From contig NZ_JBCNJT010000004.1 in NCBI RefSeq assembly GCF_039596395.1, positions 310,001-374,000 on the forward strand: a DNA stretch of 64,000 nt. The letters are read 5' to 3'. The stretch comes from Fluviicola sp. (GTDB lineage Bacteria > Bacteroidota > Bacteroidia > Flavobacteriales_D > Crocinitomicaceae). This document shows positions 51,642 to 60,791 of this stretch, one piece after another; within the stretch, counting starts at the first letter, position 1, and each line of letters opens with the position of its first letter. Position numbers and translations under genes: made by a program. Below the pieces are notes generated by a model that did no database searches, was not told the DNA's origin, and worked only from the letters and a program-made list of their open reading frames with translations.

Positions 51642-52367
51642 ATGGCAAAGAAAATACAAGGAAAATGCAGTATTTGTGGTACGTATGGAGTTCTAACGTA
51701 TGAACACATACCTCCAAAGTCTGCATTCAATTCAAAACCTAAGCTGGTTCAAGGACATGAGGAAGTATTTGTTAGTACGAGCCATAAGTATGGCAAGAAT
51801 AGAAGAGCAAATCAAGGGTTCGGTAGACATTGTCTATGTGCAAGTTGCAACAACAATACTGGCAATTGGTACGCTAAAGATTATGCAGAGTTTGCTGAAC
51901 AATGCATGAATAACTTCAGAGAATTGAAAGACTTATATCGAGTAAATGAGTTAAAGTTCCAGATAAAGCCGTTGAATGTTATGAAACAAATCGTTGCCAT
52001 GTTTATGTGCGCGAATGGTAACGTACTCACAGATGATCTAGGCTTACGAAAATTTGTACTGGATAGGGAATGTAAAGATTTGCCCGAACAATATCGAGTT
52101 CATATTTTCACCACCATATCTAAGAACTGCCGTTACAATGGGCTTAGTACAATTTTACAAGCAAATGGAAGTATTATTAACATGTCAGAGATTGTTCATC
52201 GGCCGTTCGGATTTCAACTTACCGTAAACTCAAACCCGACAGAAAGAATGGCAGATATTACTGAATTCACAAAAGCTGATTACGACACTATTTACACGAT
52301 GACACTTACAACCGCAATGCTTGACGTTATAGGTGCATTACCGGGAAATGGAATGTCTGAAAGTTAA
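51642..52367 (+). CDS. HNH-endonuclease-like protein
   Basis: 241 aa from the ATG at 51642 (a TTG at 51630 is possible). The N-terminal 80 residues hold a zinc-HNH pattern: KCSICGTYGVLTYEHIPPKSAFN (CxxC, then Glu-His-Ile like the DHIxPKS core), then FGRHCLCASCNNNTGNWYAKDY (CxxCN and the third HNH position). The C-terminal 150 residues are an unrecognised domain (KFQIKPLNVMKQIVAMFMCANG, EQYRVHIFTTISKN, VHRPFGFQLTVN). It is probably the effector cargo of the island, possibly a defence nuclease. It is followed by the right tRNA-Gln. Confidence 0.7.
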   Translation: MAKKIQGKCSICGTYGVLTYEHIPPKSAFNSKPKLVQGHEEVFVSTSHKYGKNRRANQGFGRHCLCASCNNNTGNWYAKDYAEFAEQCMNNFRELKDLYRVNELKFQIKPLNVMKQIVAMFMCANGNVLTDDLGLRKFVLDRECKDLPEQYRVHIFTTISKNCRYNGLSTILQANGSIINMSEIVHRPFGFQLTVNSNPTERMADITEFTKADYDTIYTMTLTTAMLDVIGALPGNGMSES

Positions 52368-52442
52368 CCAAACTGTACCAACCAGCGGACCTAGTCAAAA
52401 TCACCGTGAATGAACCTTCGCATGACTTCTGAGTAATAAAAG

Positions 52443-52469
52443 AAAAAGGAGCTCATCTCTGAACTCCTT
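52443..52469 (-). terminator. Terminator downstream of the right tRNA-Gln
   Basis: A GGAGTTCA / TGAGCTCC hairpin followed by TTTTT on the minus strand. Confidence 0.7.
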
Positions 52470-52474
52470 CCCTG

Positions 52475-52547
52475 TTGACCCACTAGGGCTCGAACCTAGA
52501 CTCTTCTGAACCAAAATCAGACGTGTTGCCAGTTACACCATGGGTCA
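52475..52547 (-). tRNA. tRNA-Gln (anticodon TTG), right copy
   Basis: Identical over its full 73 nt to the copy at 46953-47025. It has a consensus -7 element (TAACTTTG) 10 bases upstream, so it is probably the native gene. Confidence 0.97.
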
Positions 52548-52557
52548 ATTGCGGTGG

Positions 52558-52565
52558 CAAAGTTA
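52558..52565 (-). promoter_or_regulatory. -7 element TAACTTTG of the right tRNA-Gln
   Basis: An exact TAnnTTTG match on the minus strand, 10 bases upstream of the mature tRNA 5' end. Confidence 0.6.
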
Positions 52566-52730
52566 ATACTAAATTCTTTCCATCCAAGAAAAGGAGTAAA
52601 AAAATTGGTGTTTTTAAACGAAAAAGTGGAAAAAACATTGAATTTCATTCATTTAGCATTTTTCAACCTTTCTATGCGGAATCGTGCCAATATATTTATA
52701 ACTTCGCGAGTCAAACTTTCAAAGTAAATC

Positions 52731-55700
52731 ATGAATTACAATAAACTGAATAACCTTACGGGCTGGTTTGTTTTTTTAATCGCAACGATTGTTTATTTCC
52801 TGACCATTGAAGATACCGTTTCATTGTGGGATTGCGGGGAGTACATTACAGCCGCAAATAAATTAGAAGTTGGTCACCCTCCGGGCGCACCGTTATTCAT
52901 GGTACTTGGACGTTTGTTCTCTTTCTTCGCAGAGCCTGATATGGTTGCCGTATGGATCAACCGCCTTTCAGCTTTGTGCAGTTCATTCACGATTTTATTC
53001 ATGTACTGGTCAATCACCATGTTTGGTAAGAAGATCATGCAACGCACCAACAGAGACTGGTCGAGAGGTGACCAGATCGCTACGATCGGAGCGGGAGTTG
53101 TGGGAGCTTTGGCTTATACTTTCTCAGATTCTTTCTGGTTCTCCGCCGTTGAAGGGGAAGTTTACGCGATGTCCTCTTTGTTTACTGCAGCTATTTTCTG
53201 GATGATCCTGAAGTGGGACGCAGAAATGATCGGTATCAAGCACGGCGAAATCAAAGACGGAAGATCTCCGATGCGCTGGATGATCCTGATCTGGTTCATG
53301 TTCGGTTTGGCGATCGGGGTCCATTTATTGGGGCTACTCGCAGTACCGGCAATTGCTTTTGTAATGTACTTTAACTTGTGGGAAAAAACCACTTTGAAAG
53401 GAATTATCCTGACCGGTTTGATTTCTGTAGTAGTACTTGCTTTCGTACAGGAAGGAATCATCCCGGGATCCGTAGCATTGGCTTCTTCTTTCGAGGTTGC
53501 TTTCGTGAATTCATTCGGTTTACCTTTCTTCTCCGGAACCATTTTCTTCTTCTTATTGCTGATCGGGGCTTTTATGTGGGCTTTCCGTTATGCGAAGAGA
53601 AAAGCAAAACCTATTTTAAATACTGCTTTGTGGAGTTTGGCATTCCTGTTAATCGGTTACGGTTCTTTTGCGGTAATTGTTATCCGTTCGAATGCAAACA
53701 CGCCTTTGGATGAAAACGACCCGGAAAACCTGGTAACGCTTCACGCGTACCTGAAACGTGAACAATACGGTTCATGGCCTATCCTGAACGGGAATTATTG
53801 GAACTCCCTTCCGGCAGATCAAAGTGAATACGAGGATGCCGCACCTTTCTACCTACGCCGCTTTGTAGTTGAAAACGACCAGACAGGATTGGATGCAAAA
53901 GCTTTCATGACTGAAAAAGAGGCAACGGATTGGGCAAAATCCAAAGGAAGCAACTTCTCGGTGAAAGAGAAGTATTTTTCCAGCAACGAAAGTGTTCGAA
54001 AAAACAGCAAGCAGGTTTATGCTCAAACAACCTTCCTGCCTCGTATGTATTATACTTCCGGAAATCCGAACGATCCGAAAATTATTGCCTACAAAAACTG
54101 GTCTGGATATGACCCTACGGATGTAAGGGATTCCGATGAGAACGGTGAGGACGGATTAAGACTTCCGCGTTTCGGCGAAAACATGCGCTACATGTTCAGT
54201 TACCAGATGAACTGGATGTACTGGCGTTACTTCATGTGGAACTTCTCAGGCCGTCAGAATGATATCCAGGGACATGGTGATGAAATGCGCGGAAACTGGA
54301 TCTCCGGGTTCTCTTTCATTGACGATGCGCGTTTGGGAAGCCAGGAACATGCTCCTTACTATACGCTGGAAAATCCGGCACACAATAATTTCTGGATGCT
54401 TCCGCTGGTTCTTGGAGTAATCGGGGTGGTTTTCCACTTCTACAGAGCTCCGAAAGATGCATTCATCGTATTCCTGACATTCTTCTTTACAGGAATCGCC
54501 ATTGTAATCTACCTGAACCAAAAACCGTTCGAGCCACGTGAGCGTGATTACGCTTATGCAGCTTCCTTCTATGCTTTCGCATTCTGGATAGGACTGAGTG
54601 TTCTGGCTTTATACGATGCGTACAAAAATTTCCAGAAAGAAGACTGGAAGAAAATGCTGATCGGTTACGGAGCATTAACGATTTTCATTTCATTTTTCGC
54701 ACTTTCAGGAGGTGGTATCATTTTAACTACCTGGCTGGTAATCGCAATCATCGGACTGGTATTACTCGGAATAGCTTATGGCTTACGAAAAGCCCTGCCT
54801 AACGGTACTGTCGCAGCATCCTTATTTACAATTCTTACTTTATTTGTTCCTTACATCATGGGTGAGCAAGGATGGGATGATCACGACCGTTCCAACAAGT
54901 CTTCCGCTCATGATTTGGCATACAACTACCTTCAATCCTGTGCTAAAAACGGAATTATCTTCTCTGTGGGAGATAACGATACATTCCCGCTTTGGTATTT
55001 ACAGGAAGTGGAAGGCGAACGTACGGATGTGCGTGTGTGTAACACCAGCTTATTCGATACGGACTGGTATACCAACCAGATGAAAATGAAAATGTACGAT
55101 TCTGAACCGCTCCCTATCACTTTCAGAGAGGACCAGATCCTTCAGTGGGCAGGTGGAACGGACCAGGCATTCTTCTTGTCTACGACACGTATGCTGAACC
55201 AGGGAATCAACCGCGAAACAGTTGAGAACCTGTTCAAGATCAAAGTAAAAAACAGCCCTGCTGAGTTCAAACAAGCCTTTACAAGTTTTGCCAATGCGGG
55301 TGCTACCGTTATGGCGGGTGTAAAAGCAAAAGATGCCGCTTACGAGCCACGCATCAACGAGATCCGCCAGGTATTCCAGAATGCAAGTGCTGATTCTGCT
55401 TCCGTTGAAACAATCGAAAGCATGGAGAACGGTGTACTGGAAGTATTCGAAGGATACAGAAACCAATTACTGGAAGCTGATGTAAAAGGATTGGAAACGA
55501 TGCAGGAAATCCTGAATACCTGGGAAGAAACCTGGTCATTCCTTCCGTTGAAAGAGGTTATCGCTTTCATGAAGAACGATGACAACATGATCAAGTACGG
55601 AACTGCTTCCCTGAGAGTGATTCCAAGTACCGGATTCATCCTTCCGGTAAATAAGAAAAATGCATTGGCATCCCAAATCATTTCCAAAGATGAATTGGCG

Positions 55701-56894
55701 AATTGCGAAGATGAGATCCGTTTCCGTTTCAATTCAAGATCTGTTCAGGCGATTACCAAATCGGACATCATGATCCTGGACATGTTGGCACACAACGACT
55801 GGAAACGCCCGATGTACTTCACATCTCCGGGTAACACGGAAGTTTCTACGGCTATGTACCAAAGCGGACACTTACGCACAAACGGTATGGCGTGGGAAAT
55901 CACCCCGATCCTTGCACAAGGTAAAACTCCGATTAATGAAAAATTGATGTTCAAGCATTTGATGCAGACTTACCACTACGGCAAAATGAACGATCCGAAA
56001 GTATTGACGGATTACTACGCAAGAAGACAAACGGTTCAGTTCAGAACGATGTTTGCCCAATTGGCTGAACACTACGTGATCGAAGCGGAGCAAATGGAAA
56101 TGAGCAAAACGCAATATGGCCCTATGTTGAAAAACCTGCGTGCTTCCGGTCAGGCAAGAGTGGCAGATTCCCTGGAGAATTCTTTCAAAGGAACGATGGG
56201 AATGACAACTGCTCAATTGCGCAAGAAAGCTGCTGAGGTGATTCACAAATCACTGGAAGTAATGCCTGCTGATGTCGTTTTGGATTACGGCGAAAGACCA
56301 AGCCCGGCCGGTTCGATCAAAGATGCGAACGGTGTGGAATACCAACAGTTCCAGGATGGAGTTCTGCAGGATTATGTAGGTCTTCTTTACAGAGCCGGAG
56401 ACAAAGCGGGTGCTGAAAAACTGGGAGCTGAAGTTGCACGCCAACTGGAAAGCATTATGGGTTACTTTAAAAACAGCCCTGCAAACTTTGCGGCATCCAA
56501 CGATATGGATTACATCTCTGCGGTGATCAACTACGCAACCCTGCACAAATTTGCAGGTGATGAGCGTATCGCATCGAAGAATAACCCATTGGTTGCAAGA
56601 ACTACCAAAGGATTGGAAGAGCTTTACAACGTAGACCTTGCACGCATTTACAACGAATTGGACCAACTTTCACTGGAAAACGGTGAAAGCAGAACTGACG
56701 GAAACTTTGCAATCAAGAAAGCGCGTTTACAGGGAACTATGAATGCGATTGACTTTACATTCCAGCTGACAGGAACACAGGTTCCATCCGCTCCGGCAAA
56801 ACAAACTCCGGGAATGCCGGCAGGACCTGAAGGAATTCTGCCTGAAACATTGCCAAAAGGCGCTGAGTCGGACAGTGAACCGATTGTCGGGTAA
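52731..56894 (+). CDS. GT117 / DUF2723 polytopic glycosyltransferase-like protein
   Basis: A 1387-aa protein. The N-terminus has the DUF2723 signature SLWDCGEYITAANKLEVGHPPGAPLF at 31-56. The Asp-Glu pair (34, 37) resembles the catalytic motif of GT-C protein O-mannosyltransferases. About 12 TM helices spread over the first 700 residues. A soluble C-terminal half of about 680 residues (SVGDNDTFPLWYLQEVEGERTDVRVCNTSL near 742) follows. Family members are found across Bacteroidota and probably O-glycosylate exported proteins. It shares a transcript with the deacetylase 11 bases downstream. Confidence 0.93.
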   Translation: MNYNKLNNLTGWFVFLIATIVYFLTIEDTVSLWDCGEYITAANKLEVGHPPGAPLFMVLGRLFSFFAEPDMVAVWINRLSALCSSFTILFMYWSITMFGKKIMQRTNRDWSRGDQIATIGAGVVGALAYTFSDSFWFSAVEGEVYAMSSLFTAAIFWMILKWDAEMIGIKHGEIKDGRSPMRWMILIWFMFGLAIGVHLLGLLAVPAIAFVMYFNLWEKTTLKGIILTGLISVVVLAFVQEGIIPGSVALASSFEVAFVNSFGLPFFSGTIFFFLLLIGAFMWAFRYAKRKAKPILNTALWSLAFLLIGYGSFAVIVIRSNANTPLDENDPENLVTLHAYLKREQYGSWPILNGNYWNSLPADQSEYEDAAPFYLRRFVVENDQTGLDAKAFMTEKEATDWAKSKGSNFSVKEKYFSSNESVRKNSKQVYAQTTFLPRMYYTSGNPNDPKIIAYKNWSGYDPTDVRDSDENGEDGLRLPRFGENMRYMFSYQMNWMYWRYFMWNFSGRQNDIQGHGDEMRGNWISGFSFIDDARLGSQEHAPYYTLENPAHNNFWMLPLVLGVIGVVFHFYRAPKDAFIVFLTFFFTGIAIVIYLNQKPFEPRERDYAYAASFYAFAFWIGLSVLALYDAYKNFQKEDWKKMLIGYGALTIFISFFALSGGGIILTTWLVIAIIGLVLLGIAYGLRKALPNGTVAASLFTILTLFVPYIMGEQGWDDHDRSNKSSAHDLAYNYLQSCAKNGIIFSVGDNDTFPLWYLQEVEGERTDVRVCNTSLFDTDWYTNQMKMKMYDSEPLPITFREDQILQWAGGTDQAFFLSTTRMLNQGINRETVENLFKIKVKNSPAEFKQAFTSFANAGATVMAGVKAKDAAYEPRINEIRQVFQNASADSASVETIESMENGVLEVFEGYRNQLLEADVKGLETMQEILNTWEETWSFLPLKEVIAFMKNDDNMIKYGTASLRVIPSTGFILPVNKKNALASQIISKDELANCEDEIRFRFNSRSVQAITKSDIMILDMLAHNDWKRPMYFTSPGNTEVSTAMYQSGHLRTNGMAWEITPILAQGKTPINEKLMFKHLMQTYHYGKMNDPKVLTDYYARRQTVQFRTMFAQLAEHYVIEAEQMEMSKTQYGPMLKNLRASGQARVADSLENSFKGTMGMTTAQLRKKAAEVIHKSLEVMPADVVLDYGERPSPAGSIKDANGVEYQQFQDGVLQDYVGLLYRAGDKAGAEKLGAEVARQLESIMGYFKNSPANFAASNDMDYISAVINYATLHKFAGDERIASKNNPLVARTTKGLEELYNVDLARIYNELDQLSLENGESRTDGNFAIKKARLQGTMNAIDFTFQLTGTQVPSAPAKQTPGMPAGPEGILPETLPKGAESDSEPIVG

Positions 56895-56905
56895 AATTCC
56901 TGTAA

Positions 56906-57517
56906 ATGAGATTATTTAAACCTCCACGCTTAACGAATTGGGTTTTTCCAAGGTTAAGGTGGAGGTTTTCCGTTTCCGGGCCGGTAGTTTTCATTACATT
57001 TGATGACGGCCCCAACCCGGAAATCACTCCTTTTGTATTGGACCTGCTGAAGGAATACAACTGGAAAGCTACTTTCTTCTGCGTCGGCCAGAATGTGATC
57101 AAATACCCCGAATTATTTCAGCGCATCCTTTCGGAAGGACATGCGGTGGGAAACCACACCATGAAGCATTTGAATTCGGTGAAAACGGAAAATGAGTTGT
57201 ACCTGGAATCTTTCAGGGAATTCGAAGCCACGTATCCTACGAAACTCTTCCGTCCGCCTTATGGAAGAATCAAGCCGGGTGTTGCAAAAGAGATCGCTAA
57301 AACGCACCAAATCATTATGTGGTCGTGGCTTTCTTACGATTACGACCTGAGCGTCAGCAATGAACGCATCCTTGCAGAGGCAAAACGTATCAAGCAAGGT
57401 GAAATCCTCGTTCTCCATGACAATGCAAAGATTGTGGAACGGCAAAAAGAATTATTGCCGCAATTATTCCGGTTACTGGAAGAAAAAGGGTTCCGTCCGG
57501 AAGTTATTTCTGCTTAG
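56906..57517 (+). CDS. Polysaccharide deacetylase (NodB) family protein
   Basis: 203 aa. NodB motif 1 is FITFDDGPNPE (Asp33 catalytic base, Asp34 metal). Motif 2 NHTMKH supplies the metal ligands His84 and His88. Motif 3 is RPPYGRIKPGV, and the end has ILVLHDNAKI with the catalytic His. The zinc site is complete. It removes acetyl from chitin, peptidoglycan or other N-acetylglucosamine-containing glycans. It has no signal peptide, which suggests a cytoplasmic or non-classical substrate. It is in an operon with the GT117 gene and convergent with DUF2480. Confidence 0.93.
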   Translation: MRLFKPPRLTNWVFPRLRWRFSVSGPVVFITFDDGPNPEITPFVLDLLKEYNWKATFFCVGQNVIKYPELFQRILSEGHAVGNHTMKHLNSVKTENELYLESFREFEATYPTKLFRPPYGRIKPGVAKEIAKTHQIIMWSWLSYDYDLSVSNERILAEAKRIKQGEILVLHDNAKIVERQKELLPQLFRLLEEKGFRPEVISA

Positions 57518-58019
57518 GTTTTTTGTAGATCGGAACGGTGGAACAAGGTTCTCCGTACATGATGCTGGAACAAACCGGCTGAACTTTCACCAGGAACTGC
57601 GACATGGCCGCTTCCGGGTTCGGAATATCGGAGCATCCTTTCACAATCAGTTTTCCGTCAACAAACTGGTCAATATCCAATTTCTCGATGCTCAATTCCA
57701 AAGCTTTCTGTCTGGCGTGGGCTAAAGTTCCGATCGTAACCGAGCTTGCAATTCCCACTAATTTGGAGCTGACCAGCATGAATGCCCAGGAAGGCAAAAT
57801 TGCATCCGCCGAGCAATATAAGTACACGTGTTTATCCTGGAATTGATTCCAATCGAAATTCTTGACGTAATCGCGGAAATCCTTTTCTTTCAGTACCAGT
57901 CCCTGCCACAGGGAAGGCTCGAAATCAAAACCTGCAAACTCAGAATTCTTCGGACAATATTCAGCAAGATCAACTGCTATTAATCCGCTTTGTGCTACTT
58001 TATTTACTATTTCAGACAT
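57504..58019 (-). CDS. DUF2480 family protein
   Basis: A 171-aa Bacteroidota-specific soluble protein. MSEIVNKVAQSGLIAVDLAEYCPKNSEFAGFDFEPSLWQGLVLKEKDFRDYVKNFDWNQFQDKHVYLYCSADAILPSWAFMLV is the conserved family start. Conserved Cys residues (CSADAILPSWAFM, KGCSDIPNPE) suggest a metal or Fe-S-linked role. The family is often found next to SUF Fe-S assembly genes, but no such gene is near here. The 3' end overlaps the deacetylase gene by 14 bases. Confidence 0.88.
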   Translation of the reverse strand: MSEIVNKVAQSGLIAVDLAEYCPKNSEFAGFDFEPSLWQGLVLKEKDFRDYVKNFDWNQFQDKHVYLYCSADAILPSWAFMLVSSKLVGIASSVTIGTLAHARQKALELSIEKLDIDQFVDGKLIVKGCSDIPNPEAAMSQFLVKVQPVCSSIMYGEPCSTVPIYKKPKQK

Positions 58020-58245
58020 GGTACAAAATTACTGCTATTAATTGCGAATTGCGCATGTTGAATTACGAATTATTTGATCGTTCACCATAGGTCTGAAGGA
58101 GTTCACACGTACAACGCTTCATTTTCAGTTGCTGCAGCGCTTCCTCTCTCATGTTAAAGTTCGGTGGCACTGGCCTATTTTAACAAAAATTAGTGAAAGG
58201 GGTGTTTCGTTTTCGCGTAATTTTACGCCACACAAAAGTTAAACC

Positions 58246-58761
58246 ATGAAACACTCGATTATACTTGGACTGGCAACTGTATTGGTTTTGGGTTCCTGCT
58301 CTTCCACTCCGGAAAAGAAAATCATCAAGATTGAGAAGAAAGTTGTCACTCAAAAACTGGACCCGGTACATGCCGACCGCAAACTGGCAATCGAGGTTTC
58401 AGGGATGAGCTGTGAACATGCGTGCGGAGGTTCTATCCGGATGGCATTGAAAGAAACAGGAGCTGTGGACCGTGTTTCCTACGATTTCGAATCCGGAAGA
58501 AAGACCAACACCGCTTACATTACTTTTGACAAATCGAAAATTTCCGCGGATAAAATTGTTTCGATTATTGAAACAATCAACGACAAACAATTTACTACCG
58601 GGAAATCGAGTTCTACGGATATCGAAGGAGAAACCAAAACGGGAAGTCCTTCCACCACAACCATTACGGAAACGAAAACTACCCGAATCAACGTAGAAGT
58701 TCCCGAAGCAAACTGGGAAATGCCGAACATCTTCCGTTTTTTTTCGCACTTACTCAGCTAA
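58246..58761 (+). CDS. HMA-domain (metal-binding) lipoprotein
   Basis: 171 aa. The lipobox LVLGSC has its Cys at 18. A heavy-metal-associated domain spans about 46-115: IEVSGMSCEHACGGSIRMALKETGAVDRVSYDFESGRKTNTAYITFDKSKISADKIVSIIE. The metal motif is spaced as C-x3-C (Cys56, Cys60) rather than the classical C-x2-C. A Thr/Ser-rich tail follows, ending in an aromatic helix (MPNIFRFFSHLLS). It probably binds copper or another soft metal at the envelope. Confidence 0.85.
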   Translation: MKHSIILGLATVLVLGSCSSTPEKKIIKIEKKVVTQKLDPVHADRKLAIEVSGMSCEHACGGSIRMALKETGAVDRVSYDFESGRKTNTAYITFDKSKISADKIVSIIETINDKQFTTGKSSSTDIEGETKTGSPSTTTITETKTTRINVEVPEANWEMPNIFRFFSHLLS

Positions 58762-58777
58762 AAACAAAGCGGATTCG

Positions 58778-58785
58778 TAGTTTTG
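58778..58785 (+). promoter_or_regulatory. -7 element TAGTTTTG, leaderless type
   Basis: An exact TAnnTTTG match ending 4 bases before the ATG of the hydrolase gene at 58790. Confidence 0.55.
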
Positions 58786-58789
58786 CAGC

Positions 58790-59551
58790 ATGAAATTGCA
58801 GCATCGCATTATCGGGGAAGGGAAACCGTTGATTATCCTTCACGGACTTTTTGGTTCTTCAGACAACTGGCAAACCCACGCCAAACGTTTCTCGGATTAT
58901 TTCCAGGTTATTTTAGTCGATCAGCGCAATCACGGTCACACAGACTGGAGTGATGATTTCAGCTATGACCTCCTTGCCGAAGACCTTCACGAACTGATCA
59001 CCGACCTTGGGTTGGAAAAGGTGAACCTGCTCGGCCATTCCATGGGTGGAAAAACCGTGATGCGTTATGCACAGCTTTATCCCGATACGATCGAGAAAAT
59101 GATCGTTGTAGACATGGGAATCAAAGGATATCCACCTCATCATCAGCAAATTTTGGCAGGAATTGCGGCGTTAAACGCAACATCCATGGATTCACGTTCG
59201 GCCGCAGAAGAAGTATTGCTTCCTTTCGTACCGGAAAACGGAACGCGGCAGTTCCTCATGAAAAACCTGTACTGGATTGAAAAGGGGAAACTGGCCTGGC
59301 GCATGAACGTAAAAGTCCTGGAAAAAGAAATGCCGAACATCCTGAAAGCACTTCCGGAACAGGAAGTCCTGGTACAAACCTTATTTATCCGCGGCGGAAT
59401 GTCCAATTACGTCATCGACGAAGACATTCCGGATATTGAAAACCAATTCCCGGATTCTTCCTTTGTAACGATTGAAAATGCGGGACATTGGATCCACGCA
59501 GAACAGCCGGAGGAATTTATGAATGCCGTTTTGGAATTTTTGTTGCGTTGA
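58790..59551 (+). CDS. Alpha/beta fold hydrolase (YbfF-like esterase)
   Basis: 253 aa. LIILHGLFGSSDNWQTHAKRFSDYFQVILVDQRNHGHTDWSDDFSY is highly characteristic of the YbfF/ABHD11 group. The nucleophile elbow LLGHSMGGKTVM has Ser near 84, and the terminal NAGHWIHAEQP has the catalytic His near 233. No signal peptide is seen. The group hydrolyses acyl esters or thioesters; the physiological substrate is unknown. The promoter element lies 4 bases upstream of the ATG. Confidence 0.92.
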   Translation: MKLQHRIIGEGKPLIILHGLFGSSDNWQTHAKRFSDYFQVILVDQRNHGHTDWSDDFSYDLLAEDLHELITDLGLEKVNLLGHSMGGKTVMRYAQLYPDTIEKMIVVDMGIKGYPPHHQQILAGIAALNATSMDSRSAAEEVLLPFVPENGTRQFLMKNLYWIEKGKLAWRMNVKVLEKEMPNILKALPEQEVLVQTLFIRGGMSNYVIDEDIPDIENQFPDSSFVTIENAGHWIHAEQPEEFMNAVLEFLLR

Positions 59552-59651
59552 AATGTTTTGATCGATTTCGATTTGTAAATGTGATCACAATTTGACAATG
59601 ATCAATTATTTGTACACAACGAATTACGTCGGGATACGACGCATTGCGTGT

Positions 59652-60788
59652 CTACGATTTAAACCACACGCTGATCATAACATATGATTTCACGGGTCTG
59701 CTTTTAAATTTTGCCGGGATCCAATCCGGCATTAATTTGACCACGCGGATTGCTTCCTGGTCACACTCTTTGCAATCGGGGAAATGTTTTACAACCCGGA
59801 TATCTGAAATACTGCCGGTTTCGGAAATTACGCACCTCAACATTACGCGATCTTCAAGAGCTTTTTCTTTGATCTTTTCAGGATAACGCAAGTTCGTAGA
59901 GATAAACTCCTTCATTCTTTTCCATCCGCCGGGAAAATCCGCATATTCCTCCACGTCTGTTTCCTCATAAATTCTGGATTCCGGTTCAGCAGGACCTACT
60001 TCATCATACCGTTCCGCCAGTTCAGAATGGTTATTTTTCAACGCTTCCTCTATCGTTTCATATTGCGGCGGTGGAAATGCATCATAGAAGACTTTCCGGT
60101 ACGCTTCCGGGAAACCTTTGGGCCCTTTGGCAATGTAATTGCTACGCAGCTCATCCAGTTTGTCATGCAGTTTTCCTCCTTTCGTCCTTACTTCGTCGGC
60201 TAACAATTGATAAATATGTGACAATGAATCCAATTTGGGGGAGAAAAAGGCAAATTCCCGGATACTTCGTTCCATCTGGTCCTGTTTCACTGCATTCATT
60301 TTAGCATAATGGCGATATTCGTCCAACTTTTCGCTCAACAACGGATTCAACTCTTTAAGCTTAAAAGCCTTATCAACAAAAAAGAAAGGGCTTACTTTTT
60401 CAAATGCTACTTTTTTGTCAGAGGTCTTTTTCAGCGGTGCAATAACATCCCGATGCTTCGGAAATCCATCCTCTTTTTGAGGATAATTACCAATCACAGA
60501 TTCGGAACTCACTCCAAGGCCTTTTAATTGATTATCTACTTGCAAAAAGTCATCCCATAAATTTCGAACTTCCTGTTCTTCCATTGAAACAGTCCTGATC
60601 TTTTTTCTCACCAGGTCTCGAATGGAATCGTATTCCACTTCCGACTTCGTGAATACCAGGTAAGCAGAATCCTGCTTTTGTTCTTCCTCAGCGAGTTCAG
60701 CCAACAATTTTTTGTTCAGCTTTTTCGCGGATTGACCGAAAGTGTGTACACTTCCAAGAAGAAACATTAAAAAAACGAGTGATCTCAT
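59652..60788 (-). CDS. TonB C-terminal-domain protein, array copy 4
   Basis: A 378-aa protein with a signal peptide (MRSLVFLMFLLGSVHTFGQ) and SAKKLNKKLLAELAEEEQKQDS. A long helical, coiled-coil-prone middle (about 25-260) follows. The TonB C-terminal domain spans about 280-378 (FPGGWKRMKEFISTNLRYP, DRVMLRCVISETGSISDIRVVKHFPDCKECDQEAIRVVKLMPDWIPAKFKSRPVKS). A CxxC motif is present. Unlike classical TonB there is no uncleaved N-terminal TM anchor or Pro-rich stretch. It is the last gene of the array, 3 nt after its neighbour. Confidence 0.85.
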   Translation of the reverse strand: MRSLVFLMFLLGSVHTFGQSAKKLNKKLLAELAEEEQKQDSAYLVFTKSEVEYDSIRDLVRKKIRTVSMEEQEVRNLWDDFLQVDNQLKGLGVSSESVIGNYPQKEDGFPKHRDVIAPLKKTSDKKVAFEKVSPFFFVDKAFKLKELNPLLSEKLDEYRHYAKMNAVKQDQMERSIREFAFFSPKLDSLSHIYQLLADEVRTKGGKLHDKLDELRSNYIAKGPKGFPEAYRKVFYDAFPPPQYETIEEALKNNHSELAERYDEVGPAEPESRIYEETDVEEYADFPGGWKRMKEFISTNLRYPEKIKEKALEDRVMLRCVISETGSISDIRVVKHFPDCKECDQEAIRVVKLMPDWIPAKFKSRPVKSYVMISVWFKS

Positions 60789-60791
60789 AAC

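Larger units (their letters stand above)
46951..52547. mobile_element. Integrative genomic island bounded by duplicated tRNA-Gln
   Basis: Two identical 75-bp segments (46951-47025 and 52473-52547), each comprising a complete tRNA-Gln, flank about 5.45 kb. A tyrosine integrase starts 148 bases inside the left copy, the usual place beside an attachment site. The cargo has no core-genome function: XRE regulator, lipoprotein, small membrane protein, unknown ORFs and an HNH-type protein. The right tRNA copy has a consensus promoter and looks native; the left copy keeps the original downstream terminator and repeats. I infer integration at tRNA-Gln with regeneration of the whole gene. No transposase, relaxase or structural phage genes are present. 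Confidence 0.75.
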
